From Nonomuraea angiospora (lineage in GTDB: Bacteria; Actinomycetota; Actinomycetes; Streptosporangiales; Streptosporangiaceae): 64,000 nucleotides of DNA. Below are positions 17,088 through 24,060 of this stretch, piece by piece. The stretch is taken from NCBI RefSeq assembly GCF_014873145.1, contig NZ_JADBEK010000001.1, positions 8,990,001 to 9,054,000 on the forward strand. The letters run 5' to 3'. The notes beneath the pieces are model-generated. The model was not told where the DNA came from. It did no database searches and worked only from the letters and a program-made list of their open reading frames with translations. The position numbers and the translations under genes were made by a program. How positions within the stretch are numbered: the first letter of the stretch is position 1; every line of letters starts with the position of its first letter.

Positions 17088-17887
17088 AGGCGGTCCACCA
17101 CCTTGGCCAGCAGGACGCCCATGCGGGCCGCCGTGGCCCGGCCGACCTCCAGGACCTCCTCGTGGTTGAGCGGCTCGCCCGCCAGCCCCGCGCCGGGGTT
17201 GGTGACCAGGGAGACGCCGAGCACCTCCAGCTTCGCCTCCCGGGCGGCGATGGCCTCCAGGACGGTGGACATGCCCACCATGTCGCCGCCCAGCGCGCGC
17301 AGCATCCGGATCTCGGCCGGCGTCTCGTACGTGGGCCCGCGGAAGGCCACGTACACCCCCTCGGAGAGGCTCGGGTCGACCTCGCGCACCAGCTCGCGCA
17401 GGCGGCGCGAGTAGACCTCGGTGAGGTCGATGAACGTGGTGCCGGTGATCGGGTTGGCCCCGGTCAGGTTGATGTGGTCGCTGATCAGGACCGGGTCGCC
17501 GACGTTCTGCGTCTCGGGGCGCAGGCCGCCGGCGGCGTTGGTGAGCACGAGCGTGCGTACGCCGGCCGCGGCCGCCGTACGCACTCCGTGGACGACCGCG
17601 TCCACCCCGAGCCCTTCGTACAGGTGCGTGCGCCCGAGGAACACCAGCGCGTGCCGCCCCGCCGAGGTGCGCACGACGCGGATCTTCCCGCCGTGGCCCG
17701 CCACGGCGGGGGCGCGGAAACCGGGCAGATCGGTGAACGGGACCTCGCTCACCGTCTCGCCGATGGCATCGGCGGCGGGCACCCACCCCGACCCCATGAC
17801 GAGCGCCACGTCGAAGGTGCCGAGGCCGGTCGCGCTCTTGAGAGCCGCGGCGGCCTCATCTGCCAGGGTGTATGCGTCGTTGGTCAC
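17084..17887 (-). CDS. deoD: Purine nucleoside phosphorylase (trimeric type)
   Basis: Phosphorolysis of inosine and guanosine (and deoxy forms) to base and (deoxy)ribose-1-phosphate. 267 residues, the low-molecular-mass trimeric PNP class. Signatures: VMGSGW with the phosphate-binding Ser, FLGRTHLYEG, the family pattern TLVLTNAAGGLRPE, a purine-site Glu in VAFRGPTYETPAE, and VTNPGAG (the Asn that reads 6-oxopurines). It is upstream of and coupled to the phosphosugar mutase; the M20 peptidase gene ends 4 bp away on the same strand. In mycobacteria the orthologue is called deoD, but punA would also describe it. Confidence 0.93.
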   Translation of the reverse strand: MTNDAYTLADEAAAALKSATGLGTFDVALVMGSGWVPAADAIGETVSEVPFTDLPGFRAPAVAGHGGKIRVVRTSAGRHALVFLGRTHLYEGLGVDAVVHGVRTAAAAGVRTLVLTNAAGGLRPETQNVGDPVLISDHINLTGANPITGTTFIDLTEVYSRRLRELVREVDPSLSEGVYVAFRGPTYETPAEIRMLRALGGDMVGMSTVLEAIAAREAKLEVLGVSLVTNPGAGLAGEPLNHEEVLEVGRATAARMGVLLAKVVDRL

Positions 17888-17890
17888 AAC

Positions 17891-19195
17891 TCAGTAGTTT
17901 AGGAGGAGCTTGTCCAGCACCCGCACCCCGAACTGCAGGGCGTCCACCGGCACCCGCTCGTCCACGCCGTGGAACATCGAGGCGAAGTCCATGTCGGCGG
18001 GCAGCCGCAGCGGCACGAAGCCGAAGCCGCGCACCCCCAGGTCCGCGAAGAACGTCTTGTTGTCGGTGCCGCCCGACATGCAGTACGGGATCGCCCGCGC
18101 CGCCGGGTCCTCGGACTTGAGCGCCGCGATCATCGACTCGACCAGCGCCCCGTCGAACGTGGTCTCCAGCGCGATGTCGTGGTGCACGAACTCGCGCCGG
18201 ATCTTCGGCCCGAGCAGCGAGTCGACGGTCTTGAAGAAGTCCTCCTCGAACCCGGGCAGGAACCGCCCGTCGACCACCGCCGTGGCCTGGCCGGGGATGA
18301 CGTTCGACTTGTAGCCGGCGTCGAGCTGGGTCGGGTTGGTGGTGTTGCGCAGCGTCGCGCCGACGAAGCGGACGAGCGGCCCGATCTTGTCCAGGATCGG
18401 CTGCGGGTCGTCCTCGTCGAACGGGATCCCGAACGCGTCCGCGACCTCGGTGAGGAACTGCCGCACGGTCGGCGTGTACGTGAGCGGCCAGTCGTGGTCG
18501 CCGATCCTGGCCACGGCCTTGGCGACCTCGGTGACGGCGTTGTCGGAGTTGAGCATCGAGCCGTGCCCGGCCGTGCCGTCGGCGATGAGCTTCATCCAGG
18601 CCAGGCCCTTCTGGGCTGTCTCGATCAGGTAGAGCCGCAGCGACGGGTCCACCTCCAGCGAGTAGCCGCCGACCTCGCTGATCGACTCGGTGACGCCCTC
18701 GAACAGCTCGGGGTGGTTCGCGGTGAGGTATTTGGCGCCGTACACGCCGCCGGCCTCCTCGTCGGCCACCCACGCGAACACGAGGTCGCGCCGCGGCCGG
18801 CGCCCGTCGCGCTTGAGCTGGCGCAGCACGGCGAGCATCATCGCGTCCATGTCCTTCATGTCCACGGCGCCGCGGCCCCAGATGTAGCCGTCGCGCACCT
18901 CGCCGCCGAAGGGGTCGACGGACCAGTCGGCCGCGTTGGCGGGGACGACGTCCAGGTGCCCGTGGACGAGCAGGGCGGGCAGGGACGGGTCGGTGCCCTC
19001 GACGCGGGTGATCACGTTGCCGCGGCCGGGCTCGCTCTCGATGTACGTCGAGTCGATCCCGACCTCGGCCAGCCTGGCCATGACGACCTCGGCCGCGGCC
19101 CGCTCGCCGGGGCCCGTGCCGTCCCCGTAGTTGCTGCTGTCCACCCGGATCAGCTCTGCGCAAAGGTCGGCGACCTCGTTCTCGGCGGGTGTCAT
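17891..19195 (-). CDS. M20 family metallopeptidase
   Basis: 434 residues, di-zinc exopeptidase/amidohydrolase. Zinc ligands and catalytic residues follow the family pattern: His80 and catalytic Asp82 in HGHLDVVP, Asp112 in GRGAVDMKDM, the Glu146-Glu147 pair in ADEEAGG, and a late His in MSGGTDNKTF...HGVDE. A lid/dimerisation domain lies between. Its ATG overlaps the stop of the Lrp-type regulator (ATGA), so regulator and peptidase are co-transcribed. By position it corresponds to AmiB1-type peptidases of mycobacteria. The substrate is unknown; dipeptides or N-acyl amino acids are likely. Confidence 0.92.
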   Translation of the reverse strand: MTPAENEVADLCAELIRVDSSNYGDGTGPGERAAAEVVMARLAEVGIDSTYIESEPGRGNVITRVEGTDPSLPALLVHGHLDVVPANAADWSVDPFGGEVRDGYIWGRGAVDMKDMDAMMLAVLRQLKRDGRRPRRDLVFAWVADEEAGGVYGAKYLTANHPELFEGVTESISEVGGYSLEVDPSLRLYLIETAQKGLAWMKLIADGTAGHGSMLNSDNAVTEVAKAVARIGDHDWPLTYTPTVRQFLTEVADAFGIPFDEDDPQPILDKIGPLVRFVGATLRNTTNPTQLDAGYKSNVIPGQATAVVDGRFLPGFEEDFFKTVDSLLGPKIRREFVHHDIALETTFDGALVESMIAALKSEDPAARAIPYCMSGGTDNKTFFADLGVRGFGFVPLRLPADMDFASMFHGVDERVPVDALQFGVRVLDKLLLNY

Positions 19196-20184
19196 GGCGT
19201 CTTCTCCCAACGGTGATCCAACGTGAGCAATCCGGACTTGTGAAGGTGACCGCGCTTGTAGGCGCGGGTGATCAGGGTGAGGTCGCTGTCGGTGATCTCG
19301 TCGTACTGTCCGACGACCCCGGTCATGAAGCGGTAGAGGTCGGCCTCGTGCGCGGCCACGACCTGCACGATGAGCGAATGGCTGCCCGAGGTGGCGGCGC
19401 AGTAACGCACGCTCGGGTGCCCGGCCAGCCGCTGCCCGACCAGGTCCAGCCCGTACGGCCGGACCTTCAGCCACAGCATGGCCTCGACCTCCAGCCCGAG
19501 CAGCGCGGGCTCCACCTCGGCCCGCGGCAGCAGCAGCCGCCGCTCGATCAGGGAGGTCACCCGCCTGCGCGCGGTCGGCACGGAGACGTCGAGGCGCTCG
19601 GCGACGGCGGTGAAGGCGATCCTGCCGTCGGCGGCGAGCAGCCGGGCGATCTCCTCCTCCAGGGGCGACAGGCCCTCCTCGTCGGGCAGGCACTCGGGGG
19701 CCGGCGCGGGCCGCAGCTCCAGCACCTCCTCCTCGCTGAGGTACGGCGCGTGCCACTCGGCGACGGTCCTGAACGTGTGGAGCACGACCTGGGCCTGCGT
19801 CTGCCGCACGCCGTAGATCTCGGACATCTGCGTGGAGAGCACGTGGTGCAGGTCCTCGCGGGAGGGGGAGACCAGCTCACAGCCGATGTCGGCGGCGCCG
19901 GTCAGCGCGTAGACCGAGCGCGTGTCGGGCCGGTCGGCCAGCGCCTCGGCCACCTTGCCCGCCGTGCCGGGGCGCACCTGGACGTGCAGGTGGACGGGCC
20001 GCCCGTGACCGGTGCGCAGGTCGTCGTAGATGGCCGTGACCCGCACGATGCCCTCGGAGATCAGGCGCTGCAGCCTCCTGGCGACCGTACGTTCGTGCTC
20101 GCCGACGACCCTGCCGATCTCACCCCATGAGGCGCGCGGGCTGACCTGGAGCGCGGCGACGAGGCGCCGGTCGAGAACGTCCAC
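19192..20184 (-). CDS. Double-domain Lrp/AsnC family regulator
   Basis: About 330 residues made of two consecutive Lrp/AsnC units. HTH one is LDRRLVAALQVSPRASWGEI with VVGEHERTVARRLQRL, followed by a RAM-type ligand domain. HTH two is LSPLEEEIARLLAADGRIAF with LDVSVPTARRRVTSL, followed by a second ligand domain. Normal Lrp proteins carry one of each. The GTG start was chosen because the first HTH follows directly; TTG 20190 is also possible. It is co-transcribed with the M20 peptidase and divergent from an MHS transporter, so an amino acid or peptide signal controlling uptake and hydrolysis is plausible. Confidence 0.85.
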   Translation of the reverse strand: MDVLDRRLVAALQVSPRASWGEIGRVVGEHERTVARRLQRLISEGIVRVTAIYDDLRTGHGRPVHLHVQVRPGTAGKVAEALADRPDTRSVYALTGAADIGCELVSPSREDLHHVLSTQMSEIYGVRQTQAQVVLHTFRTVAEWHAPYLSEEEVLELRPAPAPECLPDEEGLSPLEEEIARLLAADGRIAFTAVAERLDVSVPTARRRVTSLIERRLLLPRAEVEPALLGLEVEAMLWLKVRPYGLDLVGQRLAGHPSVRYCAATSGSHSLIVQVVAAHEADLYRFMTGVVGQYDEITDSDLTLITRAYKRGHLHKSGLLTLDHRWEKTP

Positions 20185-20211
20185 CTGCAACCTGTTCTGT
20201 GTCGGGTTTGT

Positions 20212-20231
20212 AAATATCTGGCCAGAGATTT
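20212..20231. promoter_or_regulatory. 20-bp near-perfect palindrome, candidate Lrp operator
   Basis: AAATATCTGG and CCAGAGATTT are inverted with a single mismatched pair. The dyad is AT-rich, unlike its surroundings, and sits between the divergent Lrp-type regulator and MHS transporter genes. Confidence 0.5.
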
Positions 20232-20294
20232 GACTGTTTCGGTCGTCCAAATGCACAGTAAGCCATCTCCGCACTTTGCAGCAAAGGAGCCCCC

Positions 20295-21596
20295 GTGGCG
20301 ACCTCCCCCGTGGCACAATCACCGGTCGGCATCCCGAAGAGCCGGGTCCGTCAGCTCATGGCGGCCAGCATCGGCAACGTCGTGGAATGGTACGACTGGT
20401 ACGCATACACGTTCCTCGCGACGTACTTCTCCGCCCAGGTCTTCCCCAAGAGCGAGGGCGGCCTCGTGGCGCTGCTGAGCGCCTACGGGGTGTTCGCGGT
20501 GGGCTTCTTCATGCGCCCGCTGGGCGGCCTGCTGGTCGGCGCGTTCGCCGACCGGTTCGGGCGCAAGGCCGCGATGACGTTCACGATCGTGCTGATGGGC
20601 GTGGGGTCGCTGCTGCTCGGCGTGACGCCGACGTACGAGGCCGTCGGCCTGCTGTCGCCGATCATCCTGACGCTCGCCCGGCTCATCCAGGGCCTGTCCG
20701 TGGGCGGTGAGTTCGCCGCCGCGACCACGTTCCTGGTGGAGTCGGCCCCGCCCGGACGGCGCGGCCTCTACTCGAGCTTCCAGTACGTCAGCACCACCAT
20801 CGGCCAGCTGCTGGCCTCCGGGCTGGCCGCGCTGCTCGCCTTCAGCCTCGTCAAGGAGGACATGGCCTCCTACGGCTGGCGCATCCCGTTCATCGTGGGC
20901 GCCGTGATCAGCCTCGTGGGCCTGTGGATCCGCAAGGGCGCCGACGAGACCTCGGCCGTGGCCGAGGAGATCCAGCGTGGCGAGGCCAAGCGGCCGCGGC
21001 TGTTCGAGTTCCTGGTGAGCCACCCGAGGGCGGCCGCCACGATCGTCGGCATCACGATCGCGGGCACCGTGGCGTACTACACCTGGACCAGCTTCCTGCC
21101 GATCTACGCGCAGATCACGGTCAAGTTCGACCCGGCGCAGTCGCTCACGGTCGGCACGATCTCGCTGCTGTTCTTCATGGTGCTGCAGCCGCTGCTCGGC
21201 ATGCTGTCGGACCGCGTCGGGCGCAAGCCGATGCTGATCACTTTCGGTGTCGCCTTCGTGGTGCTGCCGGTGCCGCTGCTCAGCATGCTGGGCAACTCGT
21301 TCGGGAGCCTGCTGCTCGTGCAGCTGATCGGCATGGTGTTCCTCGGCTGCTTCACCTCGATCTCGGCCGCGGTGAACTCCGAGCTCTTCCCGACGAGGGT
21401 GCGCGCGGCCGGCGCGGGCTTCCCGTACTCGCTGACGGTGGCGATCTTCGGTGGCACCGCTCCGCTCATCGGCACCGCGCTCAAGGACGCCGGAAACGTC
21501 GAGGTGTTCCCCTATTACATGTCGGCGCTGGCGCTGATCTCGACGCTGGTCTACATCTTCGTGCTGAAGGAGACCAAGGACCAGCCGCTGCGTTAA
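20295..21596 (+). CDS. MFS transporter of the metabolite:H+ symporter (MHS) family
   Basis: 433 residues with about twelve membrane helices. The family marks are an N-terminal IGNVVEWYDWYAYTFLATYF segment, GALADRFGRK-like AFADRFGRKAAM in loop 2-3, LARLIQGLSVGGEFAAATTF in helix 4, and ESAPPGRRGLYSSFQ. These proteins import organic acids, proline/betaine or similar solutes. The GTG start has AAAGGAG a few bases upstream. The gene diverges from the double Lrp regulator and peptidase, so an amino-acid-like substrate is plausible. It ends in a 4-bp TTAA overlap with the convergent GGCT-like gene. Confidence 0.9.
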   Translation: MATSPVAQSPVGIPKSRVRQLMAASIGNVVEWYDWYAYTFLATYFSAQVFPKSEGGLVALLSAYGVFAVGFFMRPLGGLLVGAFADRFGRKAAMTFTIVLMGVGSLLLGVTPTYEAVGLLSPIILTLARLIQGLSVGGEFAAATTFLVESAPPGRRGLYSSFQYVSTTIGQLLASGLAALLAFSLVKEDMASYGWRIPFIVGAVISLVGLWIRKGADETSAVAEEIQRGEAKRPRLFEFLVSHPRAAATIVGITIAGTVAYYTWTSFLPIYAQITVKFDPAQSLTVGTISLLFFMVLQPLLGMLSDRVGRKPMLITFGVAFVVLPVPLLSMLGNSFGSLLLVQLIGMVFLGCFTSISAAVNSELFPTRVRAAGAGFPYSLTVAIFGGTAPLIGTALKDAGNVEVFPYYMSALALISTLVYIFVLKETKDQPLR

Positions 21597-22084
21597 CCGC
21601 CGTACGAGGTGCAGGGGCGCTGCCGCAACTCCTTGACGTAGTCGTCGGGGGCGCCCGCCCGCTCCGCCGCCTCGGCGAGACTGCCGAGGTAGCGGGCCGA
21701 CGGCAGGCCGCCCTCGTAGCCGTCGAGCACGTAGAACCAGGCCACGACCTCCCCGTCGAGGGTCTGCACCCGCAGCCGCACCTTGTGGTACGCCCCGCGC
21801 AGCGCGCCCTCCCACTGGTCGAGCGAGGTCTCCTCCCAGTCGGGCACGTCATAGAGCACCACGAACACGTGCTCGTCGGGATCCTCGACGATCGTGGCGA
21901 TCGCGCCCTCCCAGGTGGGGTCGCTCCCGCCGAAGGTGAGCCGCCATCCCGTCAGCCAGCCGACGCCCCAGATGGGGGAGTGCGGCGCGCGCATGGCCAT
22001 CTGCTCCGGGTCCATGTTGGAGCCGTACGCGGCATAAAGCCTGGGCTCATTCGGCTTTCCTGCAGGACCTGAAAGCCACGCCAC
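21593..22084 (-). CDS. Gamma-glutamylcyclotransferase-like (AIG2/GGCT) protein
   Basis: 163 residues. The signature YAAYGSNMDPEQM near the N-terminus and the following beta segment (GWRLTFGG...AIATIVEDPDEHVFVVLYDV) mark the GGCT/AIG2 fold, whose members release 5-oxoproline from gamma-glutamyl compounds. The GTG at 22084 was chosen because a GAGAGGGG run lies about 6-8 nt upstream; an in-frame ATG at 22228 would add an unusual extension. A small protein of this kind lies at the same place in mycobacteria, next to lpdA and the M20 peptidases, as far as I recall. The in vivo substrate is unknown. Confidence 0.8.
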   Translation of the reverse strand: MAWLSGPAGKPNEPRLYAAYGSNMDPEQMAMRAPHSPIWGVGWLTGWRLTFGGSDPTWEGAIATIVEDPDEHVFVVLYDVPDWEETSLDQWEGALRGAYHKVRLRVQTLDGEVVAWFYVLDGYEGGLPSARYLGSLAEAAERAGAPDDYVKELRQRPCTSYGG

Positions 22085-22321
22085 GGTCCACCCCTCTCGG
22101 CGGGTGCTGCACGTCATCCAGCTACCGCGCCATCCTGCCACGCTGGGCGGCCGACTCGGTCCATCACTTCGGATGTGGGGACGACGTGTCATCCCTCCGT
22201 CACCGTGCGGCATCATACCAGCCATCATGATCTTGAACCTTTGTCCGCCTTTTATCGGGCTTGTGCGGGTGGCAACGGCCCAGTTGCAGCCTTACCGAGA
22301 CCATGCGGGACAATGGGTTAC

Positions 22322-23710
22322 GTGACGAGGATCGTGATCATCGGTGGCGGGCCCGGCGGCTACGAAGCGGCGCTGGTGGCCGCGCAGCTAGGCGCACAAG
22401 TCACGATGATCGAACAGGACGGCCCCGGCGGCGCGTGCGTGCTGACCGACTGCGTGCCCTCCAAGACGCTGATCGCGACCTCGGTCCGCAAGCAGGCGCT
22501 GCTCGACGCGCCGTCGCTGGGCGTGGGGTTCTCCGGGGGGCCCGACGGCGACGCGGGCGTGGTCGGGGTCGATCTGCCGCTGGTCAACAAACGGGTGAAG
22601 GAGCTGGCCCAGGCCCAGTCCGCCGACATCGCCACCCGCGTCGAGGCCGAGGGCGTCGAGATCATTCGCGCGCGCGGGCGGCTGGTCGACCCGCAGGTGG
22701 TCCGGGCGGGCGACCGTACGATCAGGGCCGACGTCGTGATCGTGGCCACCGGCGCGACGCCGCGCGTGCTGCCCGGCGCCGAGCCCGACGGCGAGCGCAT
22801 CCTCAACTGGCGCCAGCTCTACGACCTGGAGGAGCTGCCCGAGCACCTGATCGTGGTCGGCTCGGGCGTGACCGGCGCGGAGTTCGCGGGCGCGTACCGC
22901 TCGCTCGGCTCGGAGGTCACGCTGGTCTCCAGCCGCGACCGGATGATGCCCAACGAGGACGCCGACGGCGCCGAGGTCCTCGAAGAGGTCTACCGCCGCC
23001 GCGGCATGAACGTCATGGGCCGCTCGCGCGCCGCCTCCGTCAAGCGCACGGACGACGGCGTGGTGGTGACCCTGGAGGACGGCCGCACGGCCGAGGGCAC
23101 CCACGCGCTGATGACGGTCGGCATGATCCCCAACACCGCCGGCATCGGCCTGGAGGAGGCCGGGGTCCAGCTCGACAAGGGCGGCTTCATCAAGGTCGAC
23201 AAGGTCTCGCGCACGTCCGCGCCCGGCGTCTACGCGGCCGGCGACTGCACGGGCGTGCTCATGCTGGCCTCGGTGGCGGCCATGCAGGGGCGCATCGCCG
23301 TCTGGCACGCGCTCGGGGAGGCCGTCCAGCCGCTGCGGCTGGCCACGGTGGCCTCCAACATCTTCACCGACCCGGAGATCGCGGCCGTCGGGGTCGCCCA
23401 GCGCTCCATCGAGGCGGGCGAGATCGAGGCCAACGTCGTCAAGCTGCCCCTGGCCACCAACGCGCGGGCGAAGATGCAGGGGTTCAACGACGGCTTCGTC
23501 AAGCTGTTCTGCCGCCCGCACACCGGGATCGTGCTGGGCGGCGTGGTGGTGGCGCCGCGCGCCTCCGAGCTGATCCTGGCGGTGTCGGTGGCGGTGCAGC
23601 AGCGACTGACCGTCGACCAGCTCGCGCACACGTTCGCCGTCTACCCGTCGCTCTCCGGCTCCATCACCGAGGCCGCCCGCCGCCTCATGCAGCCGGGCCA
23701 CGCCATCTGA
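22322..23710 (+). CDS. lpdA: NAD(P)H-quinone dehydrogenase (LpdA-type flavoprotein disulfide reductase)
   Basis: 462 residues with an FAD-binding N-terminus (RIVIIGGGPGGYEAALVAAQ), an NAD(P) domain (HLIVVGSGVTGAEFAGAYRS) and a dimerisation domain. The redox motif GGACVLTDCVPSKT keeps a CxxxxC pair. The C-terminal segment, which in true dihydrolipoamide dehydrogenases carries the catalytic His-Glu, reads FAVYPSLSGS with no His. This matches the mycobacterial Rv3303c-type enzyme, described as a quinone reductase rather than a lipoamide dehydrogenase. The GTG start is 7 nt after a GACAAT -10 box (22309-22314) with TTGCAG upstream, so the mRNA is probably leaderless. Confidence 0.88.
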   Translation: MTRIVIIGGGPGGYEAALVAAQLGAQVTMIEQDGPGGACVLTDCVPSKTLIATSVRKQALLDAPSLGVGFSGGPDGDAGVVGVDLPLVNKRVKELAQAQSADIATRVEAEGVEIIRARGRLVDPQVVRAGDRTIRADVVIVATGATPRVLPGAEPDGERILNWRQLYDLEELPEHLIVVGSGVTGAEFAGAYRSLGSEVTLVSSRDRMMPNEDADGAEVLEEVYRRRGMNVMGRSRAASVKRTDDGVVVTLEDGRTAEGTHALMTVGMIPNTAGIGLEEAGVQLDKGGFIKVDKVSRTSAPGVYAAGDCTGVLMLASVAAMQGRIAVWHALGEAVQPLRLATVASNIFTDPEIAAVGVAQRSIEAGEIEANVVKLPLATNARAKMQGFNDGFVKLFCRPHTGIVLGGVVVAPRASELILAVSVAVQQRLTVDQLAHTFAVYPSLSGSITEAARRLMQPGHAI

Positions 23711-23789
23711 CCCTCCCCCCTCCGCTTCCCCCGGGCAACCCGCCGCCGCACGGCTTCTCGCCGATGCGGTGTGCCGGCGTGCCGGGCGT

Positions 23790-23811
23790 CGGCGCGCCCT
23801 GACGCGCGCCG
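23790..23811 (+). terminator. Hairpin terminator after lpdA
   Basis: CGGCGCGC and GCGCGCCG form a perfect 8-bp stem with the 6-nt loop CCTGAC. The rest of the gap up to the GH31 promoter holds no credible gene. Confidence 0.6.
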
Positions 23812-23992
23812 TCCCGGAATCTCGCCCCTTGGGGGCCGCATCGCGCACGGGGCTCAATGCCGCCGCGTGTGCCGTCGGCACCTGAGCGCAGGCTCCTTGG
23901 TGTCGTGGCATGAGTGTCCCGTCCGCCCTCATTGATGTGCCGACTTGAGGGGACCTGCGCCGCGGGCGGGCGGATGAAGTGGGGCGGGACCG

Positions 23993-24025
23993 TTGACGTT
24001 TGTTGGTATGGACAGCAAACTAACT
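23993..24025 (+). promoter_or_regulatory. GH31 operon promoter with ROK-type operator
   Basis: TTGACG (23993-23998) is a good -35 with 17 bp to CAAACT (24016-24021). Between and across them lies an inverted arrangement of GTTTGTTGG and GCAAACTAAC, like XylR/ROK operators of Gram-positive bacteria. The word GTTGGTAT here is repeated beside the ROK regulator gene at 52491-52498. Confidence 0.55.
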
Positions 24026-24060
24026 CACGAAGTTGGCGCAGCCGTCCATAAGGAGCTTCC

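Noticed and set aside
17088..17786. N-terminal extension of the phosphosugar mutase frame across the PNP gene
   Set aside because: The extension is another frame of the same-strand PNP gene; the GTG at 17087 in the GTGA overlap gives the normal protein.
20274..20286. CTTTGC-A-GCAAAG dyad as an operator before the MHS gene
   Set aside because: It coincides with the Shine-Dalgarno region and may be chance; the larger dyad 50 bp upstream is a better candidate.
22388..23932. 514-residue minus-strand frame opposite lpdA
   Set aside because: His/Gln/Arg-rich shadow of lpdA with no domain signal.
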